In this document: one piece after another, positions 24,987-33,164 of the stretch | How the letters are laid out: each line of letters begins with the position of its first letter | Numbering within the stretch: the first letter of the stretch is position 1 | Assembly: GCA_958415625.1 (NCBI GenBank) | Contig: CATYZI010000005.1 | Location: 14,612-78,611, forward strand | Direction of reading: 5' to 3' | DNA from: an uncultured Collinsella sp. | Lineage (GTDB): Bacteria; Actinomycetota; Coriobacteriia; Coriobacteriales; Coriobacteriaceae | DNA: 64,000 bases | Position numbers and translations under genes: made by a program | Notes under the pieces: generated by a model | Databases searched by the model: none | The model's input: the letters and a program-made list of their open reading frames with translations, nothing else | Told to the model about the DNA's origin: nothing

Positions 24987-25489
24987 TAGTTCTCCTCCTT
25001 GGCGGCGGCGGCGTCCTCAGCAGCCCACTTGGCCTCGAGAGCGGCCTCCTCAGCCATCTCCTTCTCGATGCGCTGCTCAGCGTTCTTAGCAGCAACAATC
25101 TTGGTCTTGATGGGAAGCTTGTGCTGTGCAAGACGCAGAGCCTCGCGAGCGACCTCCTCGGGCACGCCCTTGACCTCGAACATGATGCGGCCGGGCTTGA
25201 CGACGGCCACCCACTCCTCGGGGTTACCCTTACCAGAACCCATGCGAGTCTCGGCAGGCTTCTTGGTGATGGGCTTATCGGGGAAGATCGTGATGTAGAC
25301 ACGACCGCCACGCTTCATGTAGCGGGTCATGGCAATACGAGCGGCCTCGATCTGACGGTTGGTGATCCAATGGGCCTCGAGAGCCTGGATACCAAACTCG
25401 CCGAAATGCAGCTCGGTATTACCCTTGGCCTGGCCCTTCATGGAGCCACGCTGCACCTTGCGGTGAAGAATACGCTTAGGGGCAAGCAC
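24986..25489 (-). CDS. rplP: 50S ribosomal protein L16 with long C-terminal tail
   Basis: 167 residues; the family is usually about 137-144. The core from [15 protein letters not shown] through [10 protein letters not shown] is normal. A further 30 or so residues, Ala/Glu-rich with Lys ([20 protein letters not shown]), form a probable charged helix. The GTG start overlaps the rpsC stop (TAGTG). L16 organises the A-site region of 23S rRNA. Confidence 0.97.
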   Translation of the reverse strand: MLAPKRILHRKVQRGSMKGQAKGNTELHFGEFGIQALEAHWITNRQIEAARIAMTRYMKRGGRVYITIFPDKPITKKPAETRMGSGKGNPEEWVAVVKPGRIMFEVKGVPEEVAREALRLAQHKLPIKTKIVAAKNAEQRIEKEMAEEAALEAKWAAEDAAAAKEEN

Positions 25490-26199
25490 TACTGACCCCT
25501 CCTCTCGGAGTTACGACGACGAGGACGGGAAGAGCCCTCGAGTGCAGGGTTGGGAACAGGCTGGCCCGGGAGCTTCTCGCCCAGGTAGATCCAGACCTTC
25601 ACGCCGCAAGCGCCCATGGTGGTGCTGGCGACAGCCGTGCCGTAGTCGATCTTGGCACGGAGGGTGTGCAGAGGCACGCGACCCTCGCGGTACCACTCAC
25701 GACGGCCCATCTCGGCACCGCCGAGACGACCGGAGCACTGGATACGGATGCCCTTGGCGCCGGCCTTGCGGGCGGACTGGACAGCCTTGCGCATAGCGCG
25801 ACGGAAGGCAACGCGGCCCTCGAGCTGCTCGGCGATAGACTGAGCAACGAGGTTGGCGTCGAGCTCGGGGCGCTTAATCTCGACAACGTCGACGGAGAGC
25901 TGGCCCTTGGAGACGCCAGCGACCTTCTCGAGCTCGGTGCGGAGGGTATCGATCTCGGCACCCTTCTTACCGATGACAACGCCGGGGCGAGCAGTGAGGA
26001 TGATGACCTTCACCTTGTCGCCAGCGCGCTCGATCTCGACACGGGAGACAGCTGCGCGGGAAAGACGCTTCTCGAGGTACTTGCGGATCTCGAGATCGTT
26101 ACCGAGGGTCTTAGCGTAATCCTTCTCTGCGAACCAGCGGGAGCGCCAGTTCTCGGTGATGCCAAGACGGAAGCCGGTGGGGTAGACTTTCTGACCCAT
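25489..26199 (-). CDS. rpsC: 30S ribosomal protein S3
   Basis: 236 residues. It starts [14 protein letters not shown] and carries a KH domain with the [11 protein letters not shown] loop (VIGKKGAEI). The C-terminal domain contains [20 protein letters not shown]. The last 20 residues are basic and short, normal for actinobacteria. It sits at the mRNA entry site. The stop overlaps the rplP start. Confidence 0.98.
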   Translation of the reverse strand: MGQKVYPTGFRLGITENWRSRWFAEKDYAKTLGNDLEIRKYLEKRLSRAAVSRVEIERAGDKVKVIILTARPGVVIGKKGAEIDTLRTELEKVAGVSKGQLSVDVVEIKRPELDANLVAQSIAEQLEGRVAFRRAMRKAVQSARKAGAKGIRIQCSGRLGGAEMGRREWYREGRVPLHTLRAKIDYGTAVASTTMGACGVKVWIYLGEKLPGQPVPNPALEGSSRPRRRNSERRGQ

Positions 26200-26205
26200 A
26201 CAGCT

Positions 26206-26577
26206 TTACGCCTCCTTTCGAGGAGCAACGACGACGGTGATGTGGGAAGTACGCTTCAGAATGCGAGAAGCGGAACCCTTGGCGCGGGGACGGATGCGCT
26301 TAAGCGTCGGACCCTCGTCAACATAGGCAGCGGCGACAACCAGGTTGTCGGCACGCAGACCGTTGTTGTTCTCGGCGTTCGCAACGGCGGAACGGAGAAC
26401 CTTCTCGACATCCACGGCGACGGCGCGGTCGCAGAAGTGGAGGATGTCGAAGGCCTGAGCGACAGGCTTGCGGCGGATCAGATCGACCACCAGGCGGGCC
26501 TTGCTGGGGGAAACACGCACGTACTTAGCGACGGCGCGAACCTCGGTGGCCTCAGTTTCAATAGACTTAGTTGCCAT
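26206..26577 (-). CDS. rplV: 50S ribosomal protein L22
   Basis: 123 residues. Family marks are [19 protein letters not shown] and the hairpin-loop tip region [20 protein letters not shown] that lines the exit tunnel. Gene order rpsS-rplV-rpsC is standard; the rpsC start is 6 bases downstream. Confidence 0.98.
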   Translation of the reverse strand: MATKSIETEATEVRAVAKYVRVSPSKARLVVDLIRRKPVAQAFDILHFCDRAVAVDVEKVLRSAVANAENNNGLRADNLVVAAAYVDEGPTLKRIRPRAKGSASRILKRTSHITVVVAPRKEA

Positions 26578-26591
26578 TTACGGTTAACCCC

Positions 26592-26852
26592 CTATTTGGC
26601 CTTGTGGCCACGGAACGTACGAGTCGGCGCGAACTCGCCGAGCTTGTGACCAACCATGGACTCGGTAACATACACGGGCACATGCTTGCGGCCGTCGTGG
26701 ACGGCGATGGTGTGACCAACCATCTCGGGGAAGATGGTGGACGCGCGGGACCAGGTCTTCACGACGTCCTTCTTGCCAGCCTCGTTCATCGCGGTGATAC
26801 GCGAGAGAAGGCGAGTCTCCACGAACGGGCCCTTTTTGAGACTTCTGCTCAT
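26592..26852 (-). CDS. rpsS: 30S ribosomal protein S19
   Basis: 86 residues beginning [19 protein letters not shown], with the [20 protein letters not shown] core and the [13 protein letters not shown] end. It lies in the 30S head. Standard position between rplB and rplV. Confidence 0.98.
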   Translation of the reverse strand: MSRSLKKGPFVETRLLSRITAMNEAGKKDVVKTWSRASTIFPEMVGHTIAVHDGRKHVPVYVTESMVGHKLGEFAPTRTFRGHKAK

Positions 26853-26884
26853 AAGTGCTTTCTCCTAAAACTCGGTATCCGAAA

Positions 26885-27715
26885 TTACTTCTTACGGCGA
26901 CGAATGATGTGCTGGTTCGAGACCTTCTTCTTCTTGCGCGTACGAAGGCCCTTCGTCGGCTTACCCCAGGGGGTAACAGAGGGACGACCAGAGGTGTGGT
27001 TCTTGCCCTCGCCACCGCCGTGCGGGTGGTCGACAGGGTTCATGACGGTACCGCGGACGGTCGGGCGCACGTTCATGTGACGCTTACGGCCGGCCTTGCC
27101 GATGACGATGTTAGCGTGATCGGCGTTGCCGACCTCACCGACGGTGGCGCGGCAGGTAACGAGGATGCGGCGCATCTCGGAGGAAGGCATACGGACGATA
27201 GCGTACTTGCCCTCCTTACCCATCAGCTGGCAGGAGTTACCGGCGGAACGGGCGATAGCGGCGCCCTTGCCCGGCTGGAACTCGACGGCGTGGATGAGCG
27301 TACCGACGGGGATGTCGGCGAGGGGCAGAGCGTTGCCCGGCTTGATGTCGGCGTCAGAACCGGACATGATGGTCTGACCGACCTCGAGGCCCTTGGGGGC
27401 CAGGATGTAGCGCTTCTCACCGTCAGCGTAGTGCAGCAGAGCGATGCGAGCGGAACGGTTCGGATCGTACTCGATCGTGGCAACCTTGGCGGGCACGCCG
27501 TCCTTGTTGCGCTTGAAGTCGATCACGCGGTAACGACGCTTCACGCCGCCGCCCTGGTGGCGGGTGGTGATGCGGCCGTTGTTGTTACGACCGGCCTTCT
27601 TGGGCAGGGGCTCGAGAAGAGACTTCTCGGGCTTGGTGCAGGTGATCTCGGAGAAATCGGAGATCGTCTGCCAACGCCTACCAGCGGAGGTCGGCTTAAG
27701 GTGCTTTACAGCCAT
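26885..27715 (-). CDS. rplB: 50S ribosomal protein L2
   Basis: 276 residues from the ATG at 27715 ([15 protein letters not shown]), chosen because AAGGGA lies 5 bases upstream; a longer in-frame extension is rejected. The peptidyl-transferase region motif [17 protein letters not shown] is intact. A structured, promoter-like leader of about 180 bases separates it from rplW, which is unusual in this otherwise compact operon. Confidence 0.98.
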   Translation of the reverse strand: MAVKHLKPTSAGRRWQTISDFSEITCTKPEKSLLEPLPKKAGRNNNGRITTRHQGGGVKRRYRVIDFKRNKDGVPAKVATIEYDPNRSARIALLHYADGEKRYILAPKGLEVGQTIMSGSDADIKPGNALPLADIPVGTLIHAVEFQPGKGAAIARSAGNSCQLMGKEGKYAIVRMPSSEMRRILVTCRATVGEVGNADHANIVIGKAGRKRHMNVRPTVRGTVMNPVDHPHGGGEGKNHTSGRPSVTPWGKPTKGLRTRKKKKVSNQHIIRRRKK

Positions 27716-27795
27716 TACAATCCCTTTCAATAGGAATCCGTTAGCCATCGCAGACAGGGATTCGAGGTTCTGCCTCGGGTGCGATGACACCGGAC

Positions 27796-27838
27796 GTATA
27801 CACGGTTCCGGGCGTGTCCATTTTATACGCCCGAAACC
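27796..27838 (-). promoter_or_regulatory. Structured leader/promoter block between rplW and rplB
   Basis: On the minus strand, GGTTTCGGGCGT (complement of 27827-27838) pairs with ACGCCCGGAACC (complement of 27804-27815), with one G-U. The loop contains TATAAAAT. The block GGACACGCCCG followed by CCGTGTATAC is shared with the rplC and rpsL upstream regions. Further hairpins flank it: GAGCTC-GCCTCCC near 27841-27875 and CATCGCA/TGCGATG near 27745-27785. This could be a second promoter or an autoregulatory leader for L2. Confidence 0.55.
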
Positions 27839-27894
27839 TTGAGCTCTCGCCTCCCCTATTTGGGAGGCATGAGCTCACTCAACAGCAGCGAGTC

Positions 27895-28182
27895 TTAGGC
27901 CTGGTTGCCAAAGACCTCGATGGTGTCGCCCTCGGCCAGCGTGACGATGGCCTTCTTCCAAGAACGGGTCTTGCCGGCGACATAGCGCACGCGCTTGGTC
28001 TTGGGCTTGACCGTCAGGGTGTTCACGCGAACGACCTTGACGCCGAAGATCTCCTCGACAGCGTCCTTGATCTGATACTTGTTAGCATCCTTGGCGACCT
28101 CGAACGTGTACTTGTTCAGCTCCATGCCGGAGAAGGAACGCTCGGACACGATCGGACGGATGATGATCTCGTGGGCGGTCAT
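27895..28182 (-). CDS. rplW: 50S ribosomal protein L23
   Basis: 95 residues. Marks are the IIRPIVSERSF start, the FEVAKDANKYQIKDAVEEIFGVKV core and the VRYVAGKTRSWKKAIVTL loop. It forms the exit-tunnel docking site for trigger factor and SRP. The start codon follows the rplD stop directly, with GGGGAGG inside the end of rplD. Confidence 0.98.
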   Translation of the reverse strand: MTAHEIIIRPIVSERSFSGMELNKYTFEVAKDANKYQIKDAVEEIFGVKVVRVNTLTVKPKTKRVRYVAGKTRSWKKAIVTLAEGDTIEVFGNQA

Positions 28183-28809
28183 TTATGCAAGCACCTCCCC
28201 GAAGTGAGCGGCGATGTCGGCGGGCATCAGCACGGCGTTGTTGTTGACGAGATCGTAGGTGTTGGCCTCGTCGGCAGTGATGATGAACGTCTTGGGAATG
28301 TTGCGGAACGACAGGTAGGCGTTGACGTCCTCATCGCGAACGATGATGGTCAGACGCTTGCCCTCAAGGCCGAGAGCCTTGAGCATGGCGACGGCAGCCT
28401 TGGTGGAAGGCTTCTCGAAGCCGTAGTCGTCGACGAGCACGAGCTCGCCATCGGCCAGCTTGGCGGACAGCGCGGAGCGCATAGCCAGCTTGACCTCCTT
28501 GTTGTTCATACGCTTAGCGTAGGAACGGGGCTTGGGGGCGAAGACGACGCCACCGTGACGCCACTGGGCAGCACGAATGGAACCCTGGCGGGCACGGCCG
28601 GTGCCCTTCTGACGCCAAGGCTTCTTGCCGCCACCGGAAACCTCAGAGCGACCCTTAGCAGACTGGGTGCCCTGACGCCAAGAGGCCATCTGGCACTTGA
28701 CGATGTGGTGCATAACGTGGATGTTCGGCTCGATGCCGTACACCTCAGCGGCGAGCTCGGCCTCGGCGACCTTCTTGCCCTCGCTGTTCTTTACTTCAAA
28801 CTTTGCCAT
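28183..28809 (-). CDS. rplD: 50S ribosomal protein L4
   Basis: 208 residues. The central region (SEVSGGGKKPWRQKGTGRARQGS) is the tunnel loop. It has the typical L4 C-terminal domain ending AHFGEVLA. In E. coli L4 autoregulates its operon; no matching leader could be shown here. It lies 46 bases after rplC. Confidence 0.98.
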   Translation of the reverse strand: MAKFEVKNSEGKKVAEAELAAEVYGIEPNIHVMHHIVKCQMASWRQGTQSAKGRSEVSGGGKKPWRQKGTGRARQGSIRAAQWRHGGVVFAPKPRSYAKRMNNKEVKLAMRSALSAKLADGELVLVDDYGFEKPSTKAAVAMLKALGLEGKRLTIIVRDEDVNAYLSFRNIPKTFIITADEANTYDLVNNNAVLMPADIAAHFGEVLA

Positions 28810-28855
28810 TTAAGTGTTCTCCTTGGTATGACGCTGGGCTAAATGGGCTGGGCCC

Positions 28856-29476
28856 TTAGGCCATACGGATGGCGACGAGACCATTCTTGGCACCCGGGAC
28901 AGCGCCCTTGACCAAGATGAGGTTCTGCTCGGCATCGATGCGGACAACGGAAAGGTTCTTGACGGTAACGCGCTCGTTACCCATGTGACCGGCCATCTTG
29001 ACGCCCTTGAGGACGCGCGCAGGATAGGCGCACTGACCGATAGAACCGGGGTGACGCTGGAAGTGAGAACCATGCGTCATAGGACCGCGGCGCTGACCCC
29101 AGCGCTTGATGCGACCCTGGAAGCCCTTACCCTTGGAGGTACCGATGACGTCGACCTTCTCGACATCAGCGAAATCAGCGACGGTGACGACCTCGCCGAC
29201 CTTGTGCTCCTCGCCGTTCTCGACGCGGACCTCACGAAGGAAGCGGACAGGCTCGACGCCAGCCTTGGCGAAGTGACCAGCCATGGGCTTGTTCACGTTC
29301 TTGGCCTTGATGTCGCCGAAACCGATCTGGACGGCGTCATAGCCGTCGGTTGCCTGAGTTTTAACCTGCGAGACAGCGCAGGGGCCAGCCTGGATGACCG
29401 TGACGGGAACGACGTTATCGTTCTCGTCCCAAACCTGGGTCATGCCAATCTTGCGGCCGAGAATCATGCTGATCAA
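28856..29476 (-). CDS. rplC: 50S ribosomal protein L3
   Basis: 206 residues if a TTG at 29476 is used ([14 protein letters not shown]), or 203 from the ATG at 29467; neither has a strong Shine-Dalgarno. The [23 protein letters not shown] core and [13 protein letters not shown] are typical. rplC opens this operon: its usual upstream partner rpsJ is instead 14 kb away at the end of the str operon. The promoter block at 29661-29720 fits this. Confidence 0.97.
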   Translation of the reverse strand: MISMILGRKIGMTQVWDENDNVVPVTVIQAGPCAVSQVKTQATDGYDAVQIGFGDIKAKNVNKPMAGHFAKAGVEPVRFLREVRVENGEEHKVGEVVTVADFADVEKVDVIGTSKGKGFQGRIKRWGQRRGPMTHGSHFQRHPGSIGQCAYPARVLKGVKMAGHMGNERVTVKNLSVVRIDAEQNLILVKGAVPGAKNGLVAIRMA

Positions 29477-29660
29477 GATATGATCCCAACTCTCGCGTGG
29501 TCTTGGGACAATGCGTACACCACCGAGCGTACGCCCCTAGAGGACCACTACTTACACGACGTGCTCCCCAGCCTTGTATTTCGCCCGGACTACCTGACAA
29601 CCCTATTAAGCAGGCATTTTGTCCAGCCAGAATACTCCCCTGGTTACACACAGCTGTTTA

Positions 29661-29720
29661 GTATACACGGCTGCGGGCGTATCCATCGAGATTCATATTT
29701 CACTCACATTGTTTACGCAG
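29661..29720 (-). promoter_or_regulatory. Promoter and conserved box upstream of rplC
   Basis: On the minus strand CTGCGT (29720-29715) and TATGAA (29697-29692) are 17 bases apart. Just downstream is GGATACGCCCG (29684-29674), then CCGTGTATAC. The rpsL upstream region has the same GAAATATG, nine bases, GGATACGCCCG layout. The leader to rplC would be about 200 bases long (29477-29680) and contains no gene. Confidence 0.6.
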
Positions 29721-29730
29721 GTAAAGTGCG

Positions 29731-29903
29731 TGGCACGTTCCCAGTGTGCGGCGGAGGGGGCGGGCCTGAGACATATTAAGGTTGCTGCTCTACAGTCCTG
29801 CTCACGACGGAGAGCACATTAAGTGCTCTCCTGTTCGTGCGGAACTCGCGACAACCTTAATATGTCTCAGGCCCGCCCCCTCCGCCGCATACTGGGAACG
29901 CCA
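29731..29903. repeat. Large inverted-repeat element, copy 1 (conserved hairpin core)
   Basis: Arms 29747-29784 and 29852-29889 are perfect 38-base complements, and imperfect pairing extends out to 29731 and 29903. Between them lies a second hairpin, GGAGAGCAC/GTGCTCTCC (29809-29831) with loop ATTAA. The inner part matches copy 2 at 59729-59948 (AGTCCTGC, GAGCACATTAAGTGCTC, TCGTGCGGAA), but the outer arms differ. It lies between the 3' end of the phosphatase gene and the rplC promoter. It could be a structured RNA, an insulator/terminator, or a small mobile repeat. Confidence 0.75.
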
Positions 29904-29934
29904 CGTTGATGTCTGCTAAACCTTGCTCGCTCAG

Positions 29935-30561
29935 CTAATTACTTTGTTGGGGGTCCACAATTTGCTGCAAGGTGAACTTGCATTGCATTGGCTCGCCCTC
30001 TGCTTGTGGCTCCGCCTCATCAAAATCGAAAATCATAATGGCGCAGTTGGGGAGTTTTGTTGGGAGCTCGAAGCCCTCTGGGGCTGCAGCCTTGATGAAT
30101 TGGCGGCTGGCGCTGCCGTGGCTTACTGCTAGGAGGGTTTCGATGCCCTCGGCGCCCATGAGATTGGTGAGGGTACCTACCATGCGTTCTTGCAGTGCGC
30201 GACTTCCTTCTCCTCCGAAGGGGACCAGGTCCTCACCCGGGTCCCAGACGTCGGTGGGCAGGGCGTCGTGGGGGCCTTCTTCGAAGGTGCCGTAGCTGCG
30301 CTCGATGATGCCTTCGCAGGGCTCGACTGCTGTGTCCGGGCCGAGGAGCTCGCATGCGACGAGCTGAGCCGTGTCCATGGCTCGGCCTAAGGGCGAAGAG
30401 ACCACTTTGTCGGGGACGACGCCGTGGGCTTTGAGCCATGCGGCTGCCATTCCCGCTTGCTTGCGGCCCAGATCGGTCAACGGAGAATCGCAGCGGCCCT
30501 GGACGAGCTTTTTAACGTTGAATTCTGTCTGACCGTGGCGGAGTAGATATAGACGCTTCAT
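29935..30561 (-). CDS. Histidine phosphatase family protein
   Basis: 208 residues. The phosphohistidine motif RHGQTEFN is at residues 8-15 and the second catalytic histidine is in LLAVSHGSASRQF. The phosphoglycerate mutase-like core (SSPLGRAMDTAQLVA) is intact. Substrates in this branch range from sugar phosphates to cobalamin intermediates and cannot be told from sequence. GGGGAG precedes the ATG. Confidence 0.92.
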   Translation of the reverse strand: MKRLYLLRHGQTEFNVKKLVQGRCDSPLTDLGRKQAGMAAAWLKAHGVVPDKVVSSPLGRAMDTAQLVACELLGPDTAVEPCEGIIERSYGTFEEGPHDALPTDVWDPGEDLVPFGGEGSRALQERMVGTLTNLMGAEGIETLLAVSHGSASRQFIKAAAPEGFELPTKLPNCAIMIFDFDEAEPQAEGEPMQCKFTLQQIVDPQQSN

Positions 30562-30600
30562 GCTCTCCCCTTCTGTATAACTTGCTTTGCTGGCACAGCC

Positions 30601-31761
30601 CTACTCGTGGGTATGGCCTACGTAGTCTTCGTCGATCGTGATCTTGGCGACCGACTTGGGATATTCCGATTCGACACGTTTCGCCAACGCGCGCTTTAGG
30701 TCCTCGGCACTCATCTGCAGATCCGAGGGTCGCACGCAGTCAAAGATCACGTTGGTGTGCGTAGGACCCGGCACACAGCGTAGGTCGTGAACCGAAAGGC
30801 GGCTATCGATCTCCTGGGCCATGGCGTGAATGCGCAAACGCATGCTCGCCACTTTGGGGTCGTCGGTCACGATGGGGTCGTAATGGAGCGTGACAATCAT
30901 GCCGTCTTCGTTCCTAAATGCCTGCTCAATATTGTCGAGCGTGTCGTGGCTTTCCAACGGGTCGGCTTCTGCCGCCATCTCGGCGTGAGCGCTTGCGAAC
31001 TTCCTGCCCGGGCCGTAGTCGTGAACCATCAAATCGTGAACGCCCAAAACGCCGGGGTAGCTCATGATCTTGTCTCGAATGTGCTTGACCAACTTAGGAT
31101 CGGGCGCCTGGCCCAAAAGCGGGCTCACCGTATCCTGGATGAGTTCAAAACCGCTCCAGCCGATATAGGCGCCAACGGCAAGGCCGACCCATGCGTCAAG
31201 ATTGATGTGCGTCACCTGCGAAACAATTGCACACGCTAACACGGCGCCCGTGGCAAGGACATCGTTCTTGGAATCCTGCGCGGTCGCATGCAGCGTCTCG
31301 GACTCAATGCGATCGCCGAGCTTTTGGTTGAGGGCCGCCATCCACAGCTTTACGACCATCGAAAGCGCCAGAACCGCCACCAGGGCAAGCGAGAACTCGA
31401 CAGGTTCGGGGTGGATGACGCGCTCAACCGAAGACTTGATAAGCTCAAGGCCAATCAGCAGCACGAGCGCCGCCACGACCAGACCCGAGAGATACTCGTA
31501 GCGGCCATGGCCGTAAGGATGCTCGGGGTCTGCCGGCTTGCCCGCAAGCTTAAAGCCCAGCACGCTCACGATATTCGAGCTGGCATCGGACAGGTTGTTC
31601 ATGGCATCCGCCACGATCGAAACCGATCCCGACAGCACGCCAATTGCACCCTTCGCAGCGCATAGTGCCACATTGGCGAGAATACACACCACGCCCGTCA
31701 ACGTGCCCACGCGCGCACGGTCGCCCTGCGCACGACGAACAATCCACTCGACCATCCTCAT
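30601..31761 (-). CDS. Cation diffusion facilitator (CDF) metal transporter
   Basis: 386 residues with about six membrane segments in the first 215. Metal-site residues are in DAMNNLSDASSN (segment 2) and HATAQDSKNDVLA (segment 5), as in FieF/MMT-type Zn/Fe/Mn exporters. The C-terminal cytoplasmic dimer domain (VHDLMVHDYGPGRKFASAHAE) is followed by an additional ~90-residue alpha-beta region, making the protein longer than FieF (about 300). It exports divalent metal by proton antiport. The ATG at 31755 is an alternative start. Confidence 0.93.
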   Translation of the reverse strand: MRMVEWIVRRAQGDRARVGTLTGVVCILANVALCAAKGAIGVLSGSVSIVADAMNNLSDASSNIVSVLGFKLAGKPADPEHPYGHGRYEYLSGLVVAALVLLIGLELIKSSVERVIHPEPVEFSLALVAVLALSMVVKLWMAALNQKLGDRIESETLHATAQDSKNDVLATGAVLACAIVSQVTHINLDAWVGLAVGAYIGWSGFELIQDTVSPLLGQAPDPKLVKHIRDKIMSYPGVLGVHDLMVHDYGPGRKFASAHAEMAAEADPLESHDTLDNIEQAFRNEDGMIVTLHYDPIVTDDPKVASMRLRIHAMAQEIDSRLSVHDLRCVPGPTHTNVIFDCVRPSDLQMSAEDLKRALAKRVESEYPKSVAKITIDEDYVGHTHE

Positions 31762-31833
31762 CAGTCCCCACGGTACTACCTAATATCTATTGCTCAAACG
31801 GATTGTAGTGTAGCCACTTTGTCCTCCAGATAC

Positions 31834-31895
31834 AAAAAGGCCGCAACCCACACGAGCCACGGCCTTGGAACATGACAAAGGAATCGTCCTTTGTC
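31834..31895 (-). terminator. Two consecutive hairpins after the PTS gene
   Basis: The first hairpin, GACAAAGGA/TCCTTTGTC (31874-31895), lies directly behind the PTS gene. The second (31839-31866, AAGGCCG..CGGCCTT) is followed on the minus strand by TTTTT, making it a classical terminator. Confidence 0.82.
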
Positions 31896-31903
31896 GCACA
31901 GGT

Positions 31904-33118
31904 TTATGCGCTTACTTCAGCAGCGCTCGCCACTGTTTCGGACGAATCGGCTTCGTCTTCTGCCGCCCACCCCTTCGCCGGCACCACGCCAAAGCAGTAG
32001 CTCAGCGCCGCAGACACCGCAAATGCCACACCGCCGGCAACACAGCACCACAGCAGGTTCGAGATGCCGCCCGTGGCAAAGCCAATGACCATGAGGACAT
32101 TCGTCATGCCGATGGTATAGGCCGTAACGTGGCCCACGGCTGCAACAAGGCCTCCGACGGCGCCGCCAATGGCCATGCACGTCAGGCACCTGCCATATTT
32201 AAAGCCGCAACCGTACAGCGCCGGCTCGCTTACGCCGCCAAGAACACCCGAGATTGAATAGCCCAGCATGAGCGCCTTCTCGTCCTTATCCGCAACGCGG
32301 AGCGACGCGCCAAAGGGCATGCCCCAAACGGCGAACGTTGCCATCGTCGCGGCGATCAGGATGCACGAATCCGTTCCCACACTCATAAACTGCGCATAGG
32401 CGAGCGATAGGACAACGTTGCTGACGCCCGCGATCTTTAGGAACTCCCAGCCCGCGGCAAGCCCCATGAGCGTGAGCAGCGACACGATGCCACCGGAATT
32501 GCCAAGCATAAACATAAGCTGGCCCAGCAGCATGCCCAGATAGCTGCCCGCCGGCGCCGTAATACACAGCGAAACCGGAACCATGACAAGCATGGTCGCA
32601 AACGGAACGAACGAAAACGCCACGGCCTTAGGGATAACGCGCCGAAAGAAACACTCCACTCGCCATAGCACGGGCACCGAGATGAGAACCGGAATAACAG
32701 TCGTCGTGTAATCGTTGACCGGCGCGGGAAGCAGGCCATACACGTAAGTCATCGATGCCCCCGTCGTCGATGCAGCATCGACGAGCTTAAGCAGATCGGG
32801 CGCAATCAATACGCCGCCCAACATCATGCCCAGCTGCTCCGAGCAACCGAGCTGGCGGGCGGCCGCCCAACCAAGATAAATGGGCAAAAAGTAGTAGCCG
32901 GCGTTATAGAGCCAACTGTAGAACAGGCGATAGATTTCGGAATCGGCAGACCACAGGCCCAGCATGCCTTCGCCCATAATGACGGCGACGGTGCGGAACA
33001 ACGCCGCGCAGACAATAAACGGCAGCGCCGACATCATGCTTTTGGACAGATAGTCCACCACGGCCATGGCGTTTGATGAAGCCGTCGTTGTAAACGAGGT
33101 GTTAGAAACTTGTGGCAT
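31904..33118 (-). CDS. PTS EIIC component, glucose/beta-glucoside type
   Basis: 404 residues from the ATG at 33118 with GGGAAAGG upstream. The protein is membrane-embedded with about ten segments. EIIC signatures are visible: GIVSLLTLMGLAAGWEFLK, the GVSEPALYGCGFKYGR loop (usual GITEP) and PIYLGWAAARQLG. No EIIB phosphocysteine domain or EIIA histidine domain is fused or adjacent, so those functions must come from other genes. Sugar specificity is unknown. Confidence 0.88.
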   Translation of the reverse strand: MPQVSNTSFTTTASSNAMAVVDYLSKSMMSALPFIVCAALFRTVAVIMGEGMLGLWSADSEIYRLFYSWLYNAGYYFLPIYLGWAAARQLGCSEQLGMMLGGVLIAPDLLKLVDAASTTGASMTYVYGLLPAPVNDYTTTVIPVLISVPVLWRVECFFRRVIPKAVAFSFVPFATMLVMVPVSLCITAPAGSYLGMLLGQLMFMLGNSGGIVSLLTLMGLAAGWEFLKIAGVSNVVLSLAYAQFMSVGTDSCILIAATMATFAVWGMPFGASLRVADKDEKALMLGYSISGVLGGVSEPALYGCGFKYGRCLTCMAIGGAVGGLVAAVGHVTAYTIGMTNVLMVIGFATGGISNLLWCCVAGGVAFAVSAALSYCFGVVPAKGWAAEDEADSSETVASAAEVSA

Positions 33119-33133
33119 GGAACGCCTTTCCCA

Positions 33134-33164
33134 ATGTGACATGCGGACTGTCCCTTTGTCACAT
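33134..33164 (-). terminator. GGGACAG-loop hairpin at the end of the fatty acid operon
   Basis: Arms 33134-33141 (ATGTGACA) and 33157-33164 (TGTCACAT) enclose a loop with GGGACAG on the minus strand. The stop codon of accDA lies within one arm. It is a probable end signal of the fab-acc operon; the run of T is weak. Confidence 0.6.
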
